From an uncultured Lachnospiraceae bacterium (GTDB lineage Bacteria > Bacillota > Clostridia > Lachnospirales > Lachnospiraceae), in assembly GCA_934292725.1 (NCBI GenBank), contig CAKQXY010000072.1:1-13504 (forward strand): a stretch of 13,504 bases of DNA, read 5' to 3'. The notes under the pieces were generated by a model that was not told the origin of the DNA, made no database searches, and worked only from the letters and a program-made list of their open reading frames with translations. The translations under genes and the position numbers were made by a program. This document shows positions 1-6,009 of this stretch, piece by piece (position 1 is the stretch's first letter; the number at the start of each line of letters is the position of its first letter).

Positions 1-420
1 AAGGGTGTGCTCGATTGGAATCATACCGGATTATGTCTGCATAATGGAAGTTGGTATTATGTCAAAGATGGTAAACTAGACTGGAATTATACTGATTTAT
101 ATTTGTATGATGGAGCGTGGTATTATGTCAAGAAGGGTGTGCTCGATTGGAATCATACCGGATTATGTCTGCATAATGGAAGTTGGTATTATGTCAAAGA
201 TGGTAAACTGGACTGGAGTTATACTGATTTATATTTGTATGATGGAGCGTGGTATTATGTCAAGAAGGGTGTGCTCGATTGGAATTATACCGGATTATGT
301 CTGCATAATGGAAGTTGGTATTATGTCAAAGATGGTAAACTGGACTGGAGTTATAATGGTGAATGCACGAGTCAAGGAAAGACATATATTGTCAAAGATG
401 GAGTTGCCTGGCCTAAATAA
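1..420 (+). CDS. Surface/cell-wall repeat protein, C-terminal part (5' truncated)
   Basis: The frame is open from base 1 and ends at TAA 418-420, giving 139 residues of the C-terminus; the start lies outside the window. It consists of six 22-residue units in an A-B-A-B-A-C order. Each unit reads roughly LDWxxTxLxLxxGxWYYVKxG and is rich in Trp, Tyr and Gly. The last unit is degenerate (SYNGECTSQGKTYIVKDG) and ends VAWPK. Aromatic repeats of this WYYVKxGxxDW kind occur at the ends of secreted Lachnospiraceae proteins, including peptidoglycan hydrolases and adhesins, and resemble choline/wall-binding repeats in spacing and composition. A wall- or glycan-binding role is therefore inferred, not seen. 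The catalytic or adhesive part would be upstream and cannot be judged. Transcription ends at the terminator at 462-504. Confidence 0.75.
   Translation, partial: KGVLDWNHTGLCLHNGSWYYVKDGKLDWNYTDLYLYDGAWYYVKKGVLDWNHTGLCLHNGSWYYVKDGKLDWSYTDLYLYDGAWYYVKKGVLDWNYTGLCLHNGSWYYVKDGKLDWSYNGECTSQGKTYIVKDGVAWPK
7..402 (+). repeat. 132-bp coding tandem repeat, three copies (third half diverged)
   Basis: Copies begin at 7, 139 and 271, exactly 132 bases (44 codons) apart. Copies 1 and 2 differ at only two positions by eye (cta/ctg and aat/agt). Copy 3 matches for its first 66-base half with one change (cat/tat) and then diverges into the terminal unit. Each 132-bp copy contains two related 66-bp halves (22 residues each). 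Near identity at synonymous sites implies recent duplication or gene conversion rather than ancient protein repeats. Confidence 0.9.
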
Positions 421-461
421 GATGATAGAATAATACGAAAAAATATTGATGTAGACATTGA

Positions 462-504
462 AAAAGAGACTGTACAGAAGAAAATAATCTGTACAGTCTC
501 TTTT
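462..504. terminator. Bidirectional Rho-independent terminator
   Basis: There is a perfect 17-bp inverted repeat, 462-478 against 488-504, with a 9-base A-rich loop. The outer four pairs are A-T, so the right arm ends in TTTT for rightward transcription and the complement of the left AAAA gives a U-run for leftward transcription. It sits between the stop of the repeat protein (420) and the stop of the convergent membrane-protein gene (523), so it can serve both. Confidence 0.85.
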
Positions 505-522
505 AATGAAAGTTGTTGAATA

Positions 523-1797
523 CTATTTCTTTAGCAATGCAACATCCTCTTTTGTGCAGCCCTCTTTTGAATATCGCGCTTTTTCATAAAGGGAATGCAG
601 AAGATGTGTGCGTTCATCATCTGGCAGTTTTGCATATTGTTCAAGTTCCAAGGGAGTCAGTGATACAGGAATTGAATTGCCAGCCTTTTTGTTCAAATGG
701 CTTCCCTGCTGAATCTGCTTTTTAAATTTCTTCCGAATAGTGACATTTGGATTAAACAGCATAGAAAAAAGAGAATCACGTTCCTTTTTTTCAGAATCCT
801 GAAGAAAGGTAGATTCTGTTTCCTCATTAATAAATTCTTGTATATCGCCAGTTACTGCAGATGGCTTGTAGAAGCGATGTACAAGCATCAGTATTGCATA
901 GCCAATTCCTACAAGAGCTCCTGCGCTGACAACAAATAAAATGGCAGCAAATAAAATATCATAAAGCATTTTAAGCCAGGCAGGTGTAGGCTTAACGTCG
1001 CCAAACATAGCAGATTGTCCAGAAGCGGCAAGTGACTCCGCTGCTGTTTCTACGACTGTCTGTTCTTCACTGGAAAAATGAGAGAAAATCCATCGCAAAA
1101 AATCACGTATAGCGATACCGATGGAATAAACAATATGATCTAGTGGAAGAAGTGGAACAACAAGCATGACCACAAGAGCCAGCATTGAAAAGACAATCAT
1201 AAGTGCACGGTTCGTAGAAATAATCTGTTTGCCGGGAAGGTTTGCTATACTGCGTCTGCTGTAAAGATAGCGGTTAAGGCTTTTTAGATTCATGTATACA
1301 AGAAAATCAGTCAGCCAGGCAAATGTAATCCAGTAGAGTATTGTTTGAATATCATTTCGTTTTAGCAGCAAGGCGATAAAAAACAGAAGAACAAAATACC
1401 CTAAAAACCCGGCACTTGGCGAATCTAAAAGACCACCTGATTCAATTACGTTTTCATCCACAATTTCATAGTCATCTGTTTTTTGAAGACGAGAAGGAAT
1501 ACGGATTAGCATGATAACTACTGAAATAATCAAAAAGTACAGCTTCTCCCAAAAGTTGATTCCAATAAAAAACAGCAAAATAGCACATGCAATACCAACA
1601 GCGAAATAGCTGACAAAATGTTTGATTTTTTCCTGGCCATAAGCAGTAACTGCAAATGGAATCAGCAAAAGAAAACTGTGAAAAAAGTAGAATAAGTAAT
1701 GAGAAGGAAAAATAAGACAGGAGAGAAATGCAGTAATTCCAAGAATTAACAAAAATCCGTGGATATGCTCTGTCAGAGCCTGAAGCTTAATTCTCAT
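523..1797 (-). CDS. Polytopic membrane protein with DUF4129-like C-terminus (TgpA-like, no transglutaminase domain)
   Basis: The protein has 424 residues. Hydrophobic segments are visible at about 12-30, 34-53, 61-82, 86-100, 130-146, 152-170, 198-217 (perhaps also 222-238) and 280-306. A charged tail (311-424) follows, ending in TPLELEQYAKL...LLHSLYEKARYS...T-ED-ALLKK, which resembles the DUF4129 domain (TPxE, LYExARYSxxxxTxED). The order of a multi-TM block, a last TM and DUF4129 is that of TgpA-type proteins, but only about 40 polar residues (240-278) stand where the extracytoplasmic transglutaminase domain would be, and no Cys-His-Asp triad is seen there. It is last in the moxR-DUF58 operon. 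Its ATG overlaps the DUF58 gene by 11 bases, with GGGAGG nine bases upstream. The MoxR/DUF58 pair probably acts on or through it. The exact function is unknown. Confidence 0.75.
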   Translation of the reverse strand: MRIKLQALTEHIHGFLLILGITAFLSCLIFPSHYLFYFFHSFLLLIPFAVTAYGQEKIKHFVSYFAVGIACAILLFFIGINFWEKLYFLIISVVIMLIRIPSRLQKTDDYEIVDENVIESGGLLDSPSAGFLGYFVLLFFIALLLKRNDIQTILYWITFAWLTDFLVYMNLKSLNRYLYSRRSIANLPGKQIISTNRALMIVFSMLALVVMLVVPLLPLDHIVYSIGIAIRDFLRWIFSHFSSEEQTVVETAAESLAASGQSAMFGDVKPTPAWLKMLYDILFAAILFVVSAGALVGIGYAILMLVHRFYKPSAVTGDIQEFINEETESTFLQDSEKKERDSLFSMLFNPNVTIRKKFKKQIQQGSHLNKKAGNSIPVSLTPLELEQYAKLPDDERTHLLHSLYEKARYSKEGCTKEDVALLKK

Positions 1798-2926
1798 ATT
1801 TGTTTACCTCCCATCGTATAATTTCCAGATTTGGTACTTTCCGTACGCGAAGTTCCATGTCCTCATAGAGAGGAGCAATCCACATAGCACTGCTGCCAGT
1901 TTTGATCAGCTGTTCAAATGCATCCTGCAGGGAACTGCTCATTGAGTTAGAGATCATGATATAAAGCGGAGCAGAAGTTGAGTTTGCCATTTTATTTGTG
2001 AGTTCATGCAGTTGGTCTGTACATGATACAACTGTTCGTGTAAGATCAATTCTTGCAAGAACCTCAGCAATGGCATTCACATGACGAAGGCCGCTTCCTG
2101 TAGGAATTACGGCGACCTGATCGGTAATACAGTCACTTCCATTGCATATCATTCTGGTGGGAACACCAGTATTAAGAAAGTAGTAGCTGATTGATGCGGC
2201 AAGCCGGATTGCAATTTCGTGAAGCTGTTCATATACCCACACAGTTTCTGTTTCCAGATTTAAAATAATAATGGCTTCCTGAGAAGATGTAGAGTCGTGA
2301 ACATTAACCATAAGCTCACCAGTTCGTGCACTGGCAGTCCAGTTTACGCTATTCATTGGGTCGGTAACTGTATAATCTCGTATGCCGCGAAATTCAAAAG
2401 GATCCTCATATAAAAATTGACGGCTTGTCATGGTTCCTATCATTTTTCGAAACGGTACGTCAAGACAGTCAATATTTAGATATTTAGGATAAACATACAA
2501 ATAGGTATTTTGATCCAATGTGCCGATATATTCACTTGTCATAAGCAGATTGGATGAGATAATATCAGATTGTGTAATCTCATAGTATCCGCGCTTTTGA
2601 CAGGAGAAAACGAGTGTTCTTCGTATTCGCTGGTGAAACAAAACAGAAAAAACATCGTTTTTATAGTTGAAATCTGAAACACTTGTATTTTCCATATTTT
2701 GAAATACAAGATTGCGGCTGACCTGAAATTTGACGTTAAGGTAGGCAAGCGGAAGAAGTTTTCTGTTTTCAATAACCTCTGTCAGTGTGGCTTGTTCACC
2801 TTCTAGAACCGCCTTGTCTTGAAAGTGGATTGAGACAGAGAGATTTTTGTCCCAAAAAGTTTTGTAGATCCAATCCTGCAATATGTATAAAAGACCTGCT
2901 GCGGCTAATAAAAGAAGTATTTTCAT
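1787..2926 (-). CDS. DUF58 family protein (MoxR partner)
   Basis: The protein has 379 residues. One N-terminal hydrophobic segment (2-19) is followed by a beta-rich region with features such as LEGEQATLTEVIENR (41-55). The DUF58 signature then appears: DPFEFRGIRDY (175-185) and NWTASARTGELMV (195-207). A C-terminal von Willebrand A-like fold follows (about 215-379). The family is regularly encoded beside MoxR ATPases and is thought to work with them in assembling or activating protein complexes near the membrane. Where a MIDAS DxSxS would be expected after the hydrophobic strand, the sequence reads IIILNLETETVW (219-230), so metal binding of the usual kind is doubtful. The start has GAGG seven bases upstream, 15 bases after the moxR stop. 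The 3' end overlaps the next gene by 11 bases, suggesting translational coupling. Confidence 0.85.
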   Translation of the reverse strand: MKILLLLAAAGLLYILQDWIYKTFWDKNLSVSIHFQDKAVLEGEQATLTEVIENRKLLPLAYLNVKFQVSRNLVFQNMENTSVSDFNYKNDVFSVLFHQRIRRTLVFSCQKRGYYEITQSDIISSNLLMTSEYIGTLDQNTYLYVYPKYLNIDCLDVPFRKMIGTMTSRQFLYEDPFEFRGIRDYTVTDPMNSVNWTASARTGELMVNVHDSTSSQEAIIILNLETETVWVYEQLHEIAIRLAASISYYFLNTGVPTRMICNGSDCITDQVAVIPTGSGLRHVNAIAEVLARIDLTRTVVSCTDQLHELTNKMANSTSAPLYIMISNSMSSSLQDAFEQLIKTGSSAMWIAPLYEDMELRVRKVPNLEIIRWEVNKYEN

Positions 2927-2941
2927 GGCAAATCCTCAGTC

Positions 2942-3883
2942 TTATTCGTGTTTTCCCCAGTTTTCAGTAGGAACGGCAACATCAGACAGCAGTTTTTCAA
3001 TAATTTCAGCACCTGTTGACTGGCTGCCAACGCCGCGGCTTAAGACAAGTCGGTGTGCAAGAACAAAAACAGCTACAGCCTTGATATCTTCTGGAACGAC
3101 AAAGCTTCGTTCATGTAAAAAGGCATATGCCTTTGATGCATTTAAAAGCGCAAGTGTTCCTCGTGGGCTTACGCCAGTAACTACATAAGGATGACGTCTG
3201 CTTTGCTGTGAAAGTTCTGTCATGTAATCAAGAAGAAGCGGATGAACAAAAACCTTTTTATAATCCCTTTGTGCTGCAACAATTTCCTCAGTAGTGCATA
3301 CAGCAGACAGTTCAGAAAGCGGCTGGGCATGTTCAAAACGTGTAAGGATAGAAAGCTCCTCTTCTTTAGATGGAAGTCCCATAGAAAGTTTCATAAAGAA
3401 ACGGTCAAGCTGTGCCTCAGGCAGAGGAAATGTACCAGTAGTCTCAACTGGATTTTGTGTTGCGATAACAATAAAAGGAGCAGGAAGAGGTCTAGTCTTT
3501 CCATCAACAGTAACCTGACGCTCCTCCATGCACTCTAAAAGTGCAGATTGTGTTCTTGGTGTAGCACGGTTGATTTCGTCTGCCAATAAAATATTGCAGA
3601 AAACAGGACCGGATTTAAATACGAACTCACCCTGCTTCTGATTGTAATAGTTTAATCCAGTTACATCAGATGGCAGCAAATCTGGTGTAAACTGTACACG
3701 GGAAAAGGAGGCATCCAAAGAGCGGGCAAGTGACTTGGCCATAACTGTCTTGCCCGTTCCAGGAACGTCCTCCAATAGGATATGACCGCCGGCAATTAAG
3801 GAAGTCATGACCATATCGATCACCTTCCCCTTTCCAACGATCACGGATTCAATGTTTTCTTTTAATTTCGTTAGTGTACTCAT
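2942..3883 (-). CDS. MoxR-family AAA+ ATPase
   Basis: The protein has 313 residues, the usual size for MoxR. Visible motifs are Walker A PGTGKT (41-46), the strand LLADEINRA (99-107) as Walker B with D102/E103, QSALLECMEE (112-121), sensor-1 ATQNP (141-145), FPLPEAQLDRF (152-162) and sensor-2 SPRG (239-242). MoxR proteins use ATP to remodel or insert partners into von Willebrand A-type proteins, and the DUF58 gene directly downstream is the expected partner. The start ATG has GGAG about five bases upstream. An extended -10 promoter lies about 38 bases before the ATG, so the gene opens a three-gene operon (moxR, DUF58, DUF4129 membrane protein). The typical transglutaminase member of such operons is missing in this window. 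Confidence 0.93.
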   Translation of the reverse strand: MSTLTKLKENIESVIVGKGKVIDMVMTSLIAGGHILLEDVPGTGKTVMAKSLARSLDASFSRVQFTPDLLPSDVTGLNYYNQKQGEFVFKSGPVFCNILLADEINRATPRTQSALLECMEERQVTVDGKTRPLPAPFIVIATQNPVETTGTFPLPEAQLDRFFMKLSMGLPSKEEELSILTRFEHAQPLSELSAVCTTEEIVAAQRDYKKVFVHPLLLDYMTELSQQSRRHPYVVTGVSPRGTLALLNASKAYAFLHERSFVVPEDIKAVAVFVLAHRLVLSRGVGSQSTGAEIIEKLLSDVAVPTENWGKHE

Positions 3884-3920
3884 AAAATCTCCTTTTCTGA
3901 AGCATTTAAATTTTGTTTTC

Positions 3921-3929
3921 AGTATAGCA
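3921..3929 (-). promoter_or_regulatory. Extended -10 promoter for the moxR operon
   Basis: On the minus strand the sequence reads TGCTATACT (TG, one base, then TATACT), 38 bases upstream of the moxR ATG. No good -35 is present at 17-18 bases (T-rich sequence with TTCCAC/TCCACT), which fits an extended -10 promoter. No terminator hairpin was found between the deacetylase stop (3962) and here, so read-through from the deacetylase is also possible. Confidence 0.55.
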
Positions 3930-3961
3930 TAATTATTGAAAAAAGTGGAAAAAAGATGTAA

Positions 3962-4741
3962 TTAATCAGGAATTTGTTTGCCTGAAGGATCCATGTGAAA
4001 ATGATCTTTATAAACAAGCTCCGAAAGCGTGACAAATTCATAACCCTTTGACTGAAGTGTTGAAATAACAGTTTCAAGTGCATCTTTTGTATATTTGGCA
4101 CCATTATGCATCAAAATGATGGATCCGTTTGAAAGTTCAGGATTTAACGCAGTTTTGTCAATGATAGATTGAACACCGTAGTTTTTCCAATCTAAACTGT
4201 CAATATCCCACTGAATACTAAGATACCCACATTCTGTTGCTGTTTGTATTAAAAGATTGTTGTAGTCGCCGTAAGGTGGTCTGAAAAAGCACATATTTTG
4301 ACCAGTCAGCTCCTTTACATTTTTATGTACCTGCATTAACTCATCGCGGATCTGTTCTTTTGAAAGTGTGCTCATCTCTGGATGTGTCTGTGAGTGATTT
4401 CCTATGTCGTGTCCGGCAGCAGCAATTGCCTTGACATCATCCGGATAGGCATCTATCCAGCTCCCTGTTAAGAAAAAGGTAGCATGAATTTGATTTCGTG
4501 CAAGAATTGATAAAAGATCAGCTGTATCTTCATTGCCCCAGGCTGCATCAAATGTAAGTGCAATTTTCTTTTGATCAGTCTGAACACAATAAATAGGAAG
4601 TTCTCGTGAACCTTGGGTAGTGTTTACCATTACAGCGGCAGGCAGTGTAAAAGCGGTAAGCAGAAGAAGTAAAAAAGCAGCGGAAAGTAAAAGAGTTTTG
4701 AAAGAAAATGGATGAAAGATACCTTTTTGAAAATTGAACAT
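3962..4741 (-). CDS. Membrane-anchored polysaccharide deacetylase (CE4/NodB domain)
   Basis: The protein has 259 residues. A single N-terminal hydrophobic segment (about 16-37) acts as signal peptide or anchor, placing the enzyme outside the membrane. The NodB domain shows TFDAAWG (63-69, D65 as expected base), the HSQTH zinc motif (H116, H120), FRPPYGD (153-159), WDIDSLDW (178-185) and LMHNG (210-214, H212). Family members remove acetyl groups from N-acetyl-sugars of peptidoglycan or other glycans. The usual second Asp of TFDD, a zinc ligand, is Ala66 here; the FDxxWG form is also known from PdaB-like sporulation deacetylases, so this subfamily is suggested. The Shine-Dalgarno is weak (AAGG nine bases before ATG). 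It is divergent from the aminotransferase operon and transcribed toward moxR. Confidence 0.88.
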   Translation of the reverse strand: MFNFQKGIFHPFSFKTLLLSAAFLLLLLTAFTLPAAVMVNTTQGSRELPIYCVQTDQKKIALTFDAAWGNEDTADLLSILARNQIHATFFLTGSWIDAYPDDVKAIAAAGHDIGNHSQTHPEMSTLSKEQIRDELMQVHKNVKELTGQNMCFFRPPYGDYNNLLIQTATECGYLSIQWDIDSLDWKNYGVQSIIDKTALNPELSNGSIILMHNGAKYTKDALETVISTLQSKGYEFVTLSELVYKDHFHMDPSGKQIPD

Positions 4742-4809
4742 GACAGGATACCTTATACCTTTTTAATAACTGATATGTAAAGAAGGTGGGATTCATGATG
4801 ATTTTTCTT

Positions 4810-4838
4810 ATTGTATGTTTTGATTATCTGTAGTACAA
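4810..4838 (-). promoter_or_regulatory. Leftward promoter for the deacetylase gene
   Basis: On the minus strand TTGTAC (complement of 4833-4838), a 17-base spacer and TACAAT (complement of 4810-4815) form a sigma-A-like promoter. Start of transcription would be near 4803, giving a leader of about 60 bases. It uses the same two sequence blocks as the rightward promoter. Confidence 0.5.
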
Positions 4839-4839
4839 T
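4811..4839 (+). promoter_or_regulatory. Rightward promoter for the aminotransferase operon
   Basis: TTGTAT (4811-4816), a 17-base spacer and TACAAT (4834-4839) form a sigma-A-like promoter with a predicted start near 4846 and a leader of about 44 bases before the ATG at 4890. The -35 is a 3/6 match and the -10 a 5/6 match. Confidence 0.5.
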
Positions 4840-4889
4840 AAAAAACAAGAGAAAAAATTGTTACATTATGAGAGGATGGTTTTCAAATT

Positions 4890-5951
4890 ATGTATTATGT
4901 AGATGAACATATTAAAAATACAAATCGCGTTTTTCCGCAGCAGGGTCGTTATGATTATCTGCGCTATGATATGAATGAAAATCCAGAGGGACTGCCAAAG
5001 GAATTTGTAGACAGCGTATTAAAAGAGATTACACCAGAATTTCTTTCGATATATCCTGAGCCAGATCGCTTCTTGAATAAGTATGCAGCTTATATTGGCG
5101 CATCCTATGAAAATGTAGTAGCAGTAAATGGTTCTGATATGGGAATACGTTATCTGTTAGAGACATTTGGTGAAAAAGGAAAAGATGTTGTCACAGTTGC
5201 ACCAAGCTTTGAAATGTATTGGGTAAACTGCAGCATTCTTGGTCTTCATCATGTTCCAGTTGCATATGAGTCAGATATGACGATTTCGATTGATAAAATT
5301 TTAGATGCCATTACAGAAAATACTAGAATTGTGGTGTTATTAAATCCAAACAATCCGATCGGCAATGTTTACACTGAAGAGGAATTGGAAAAGGTAATTG
5401 AAAAAACAAAGAAAGTCGGTGCAATCGTTATTATTGATGAAGCGTATCATTATTTTTATCCAAATACCTTCTTAAAATATGCACTGAATGAAGAAAATGT
5501 CGTGCTTTTGCGTACATTTTCAAAGCTGTTTTCGATTGCCGCATGTCGTCTTGGCGTTGTAATCAGTAATCCTCAGATTATTCATTATGTGAAAAATGCG
5601 AAGCTGACATTTGATGCAAATGCGATTGCGCTATTATTTGCAGAACGCATTTTAGATCATCCAGAGATGATTGATCAGCTAATAGAAACGGAAAAAGAGG
5701 GAAAGGCATATACTCTTGCAGAACTCACAAAGCATGGATACGAGACAAGAGACTGCCGTGGAAACTTTATTTTCGTGACGCCAAAACATCAGGCGGCCGA
5801 GGTTGCGCAGAAATTAGAGACAGAAAAAAAGATTTTAGTAAAATCATATGGCAATGAAATGCTGAAAAAATATCTGCGTATTTCAGTTGGCTCAAAAGAG
5901 GCAATGGAACGTTTCCTGACTGCATTTTTTGAGATCGACGAAAGAGCATAA
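4890..5951 (+). CDS. HisC-like PLP-dependent aminotransferase (class I/II)
   Basis: The protein has 353 residues, the usual length for histidinol-phosphate aminotransferase-like enzymes. Visible fold-type I features are MNENPEG (28-34, substrate-side N-terminal motif), NPNNPIG (152-158, N155 for PLP), IIDEAY (181-186, D183 for the pyridine nitrogen), RTFSKLF (208-214, K212 as Schiff-base lysine), R220 for the PLP phosphate, and LRISVGS (329-335, R330 expected to bind a substrate acid group). It transfers an amino group to a keto or aldehyde substrate, probably phosphorylated by analogy with HisC. No histidine genes are nearby. The next gene, 58 bases on with no hairpin between, encodes a cytidylyltransferase fusion, so a role in making an amino-bearing, CTP-activated envelope precursor is inferred. 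AGAGGATGG precedes the ATG by about 10-14 bases. True histidine biosynthesis cannot be excluded from sequence alone. Confidence 0.87.
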   Translation: MYYVDEHIKNTNRVFPQQGRYDYLRYDMNENPEGLPKEFVDSVLKEITPEFLSIYPEPDRFLNKYAAYIGASYENVVAVNGSDMGIRYLLETFGEKGKDVVTVAPSFEMYWVNCSILGLHHVPVAYESDMTISIDKILDAITENTRIVVLLNPNNPIGNVYTEEELEKVIEKTKKVGAIVIIDEAYHYFYPNTFLKYALNEENVVLLRTFSKLFSIAACRLGVVISNPQIIHYVKNAKLTFDANAIALLFAERILDHPEMIDQLIETEKEGKAYTLAELTKHGYETRDCRGNFIFVTPKHQAAEVAQKLETEKKILVKSYGNEMLKKYLRISVGSKEAMERFLTAFFEIDERA

Positions 5952-5999
5952 TATAGATTTGGCAGACGTTTGAATGGTAATAGAAAAATACGAGTACAA

Positions 6000-6003
6000 G
6001 GAG
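6000..6003 (+). promoter_or_regulatory. Ribosome binding site fixing a TTG start at 6010
   Basis: AAGGAG ends at 6003, six bases before TTG at 6010. The upstream in-frame ATG at 5974 has no purine-rich site at a suitable distance. Starting at TTG gives MKKVITYGTFDLLH, matching the natural N-terminus of TagD-type enzymes. Confidence 0.7.
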
Positions 6004-6009
6004 AACGAT

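Noticed and set aside
7..402. CRISPR-like array
   Set aside because: Repeats are 132 bp, contiguous, in frame and coding, with no unique spacers.
107..433. Second open frame on the plus strand over the repeat region
   Set aside because: It is the +1 shadow of the repeat protein, open only because the 132-bp units are near identical; its Cys/Met/Ile-rich translation has no family features.
2175..2295. DSTSS at DUF58 residues 211-215 as the MIDAS
   Set aside because: It comes before the hydrophobic strand instead of after it, so its place in the fold does not fit a vWA metal site.
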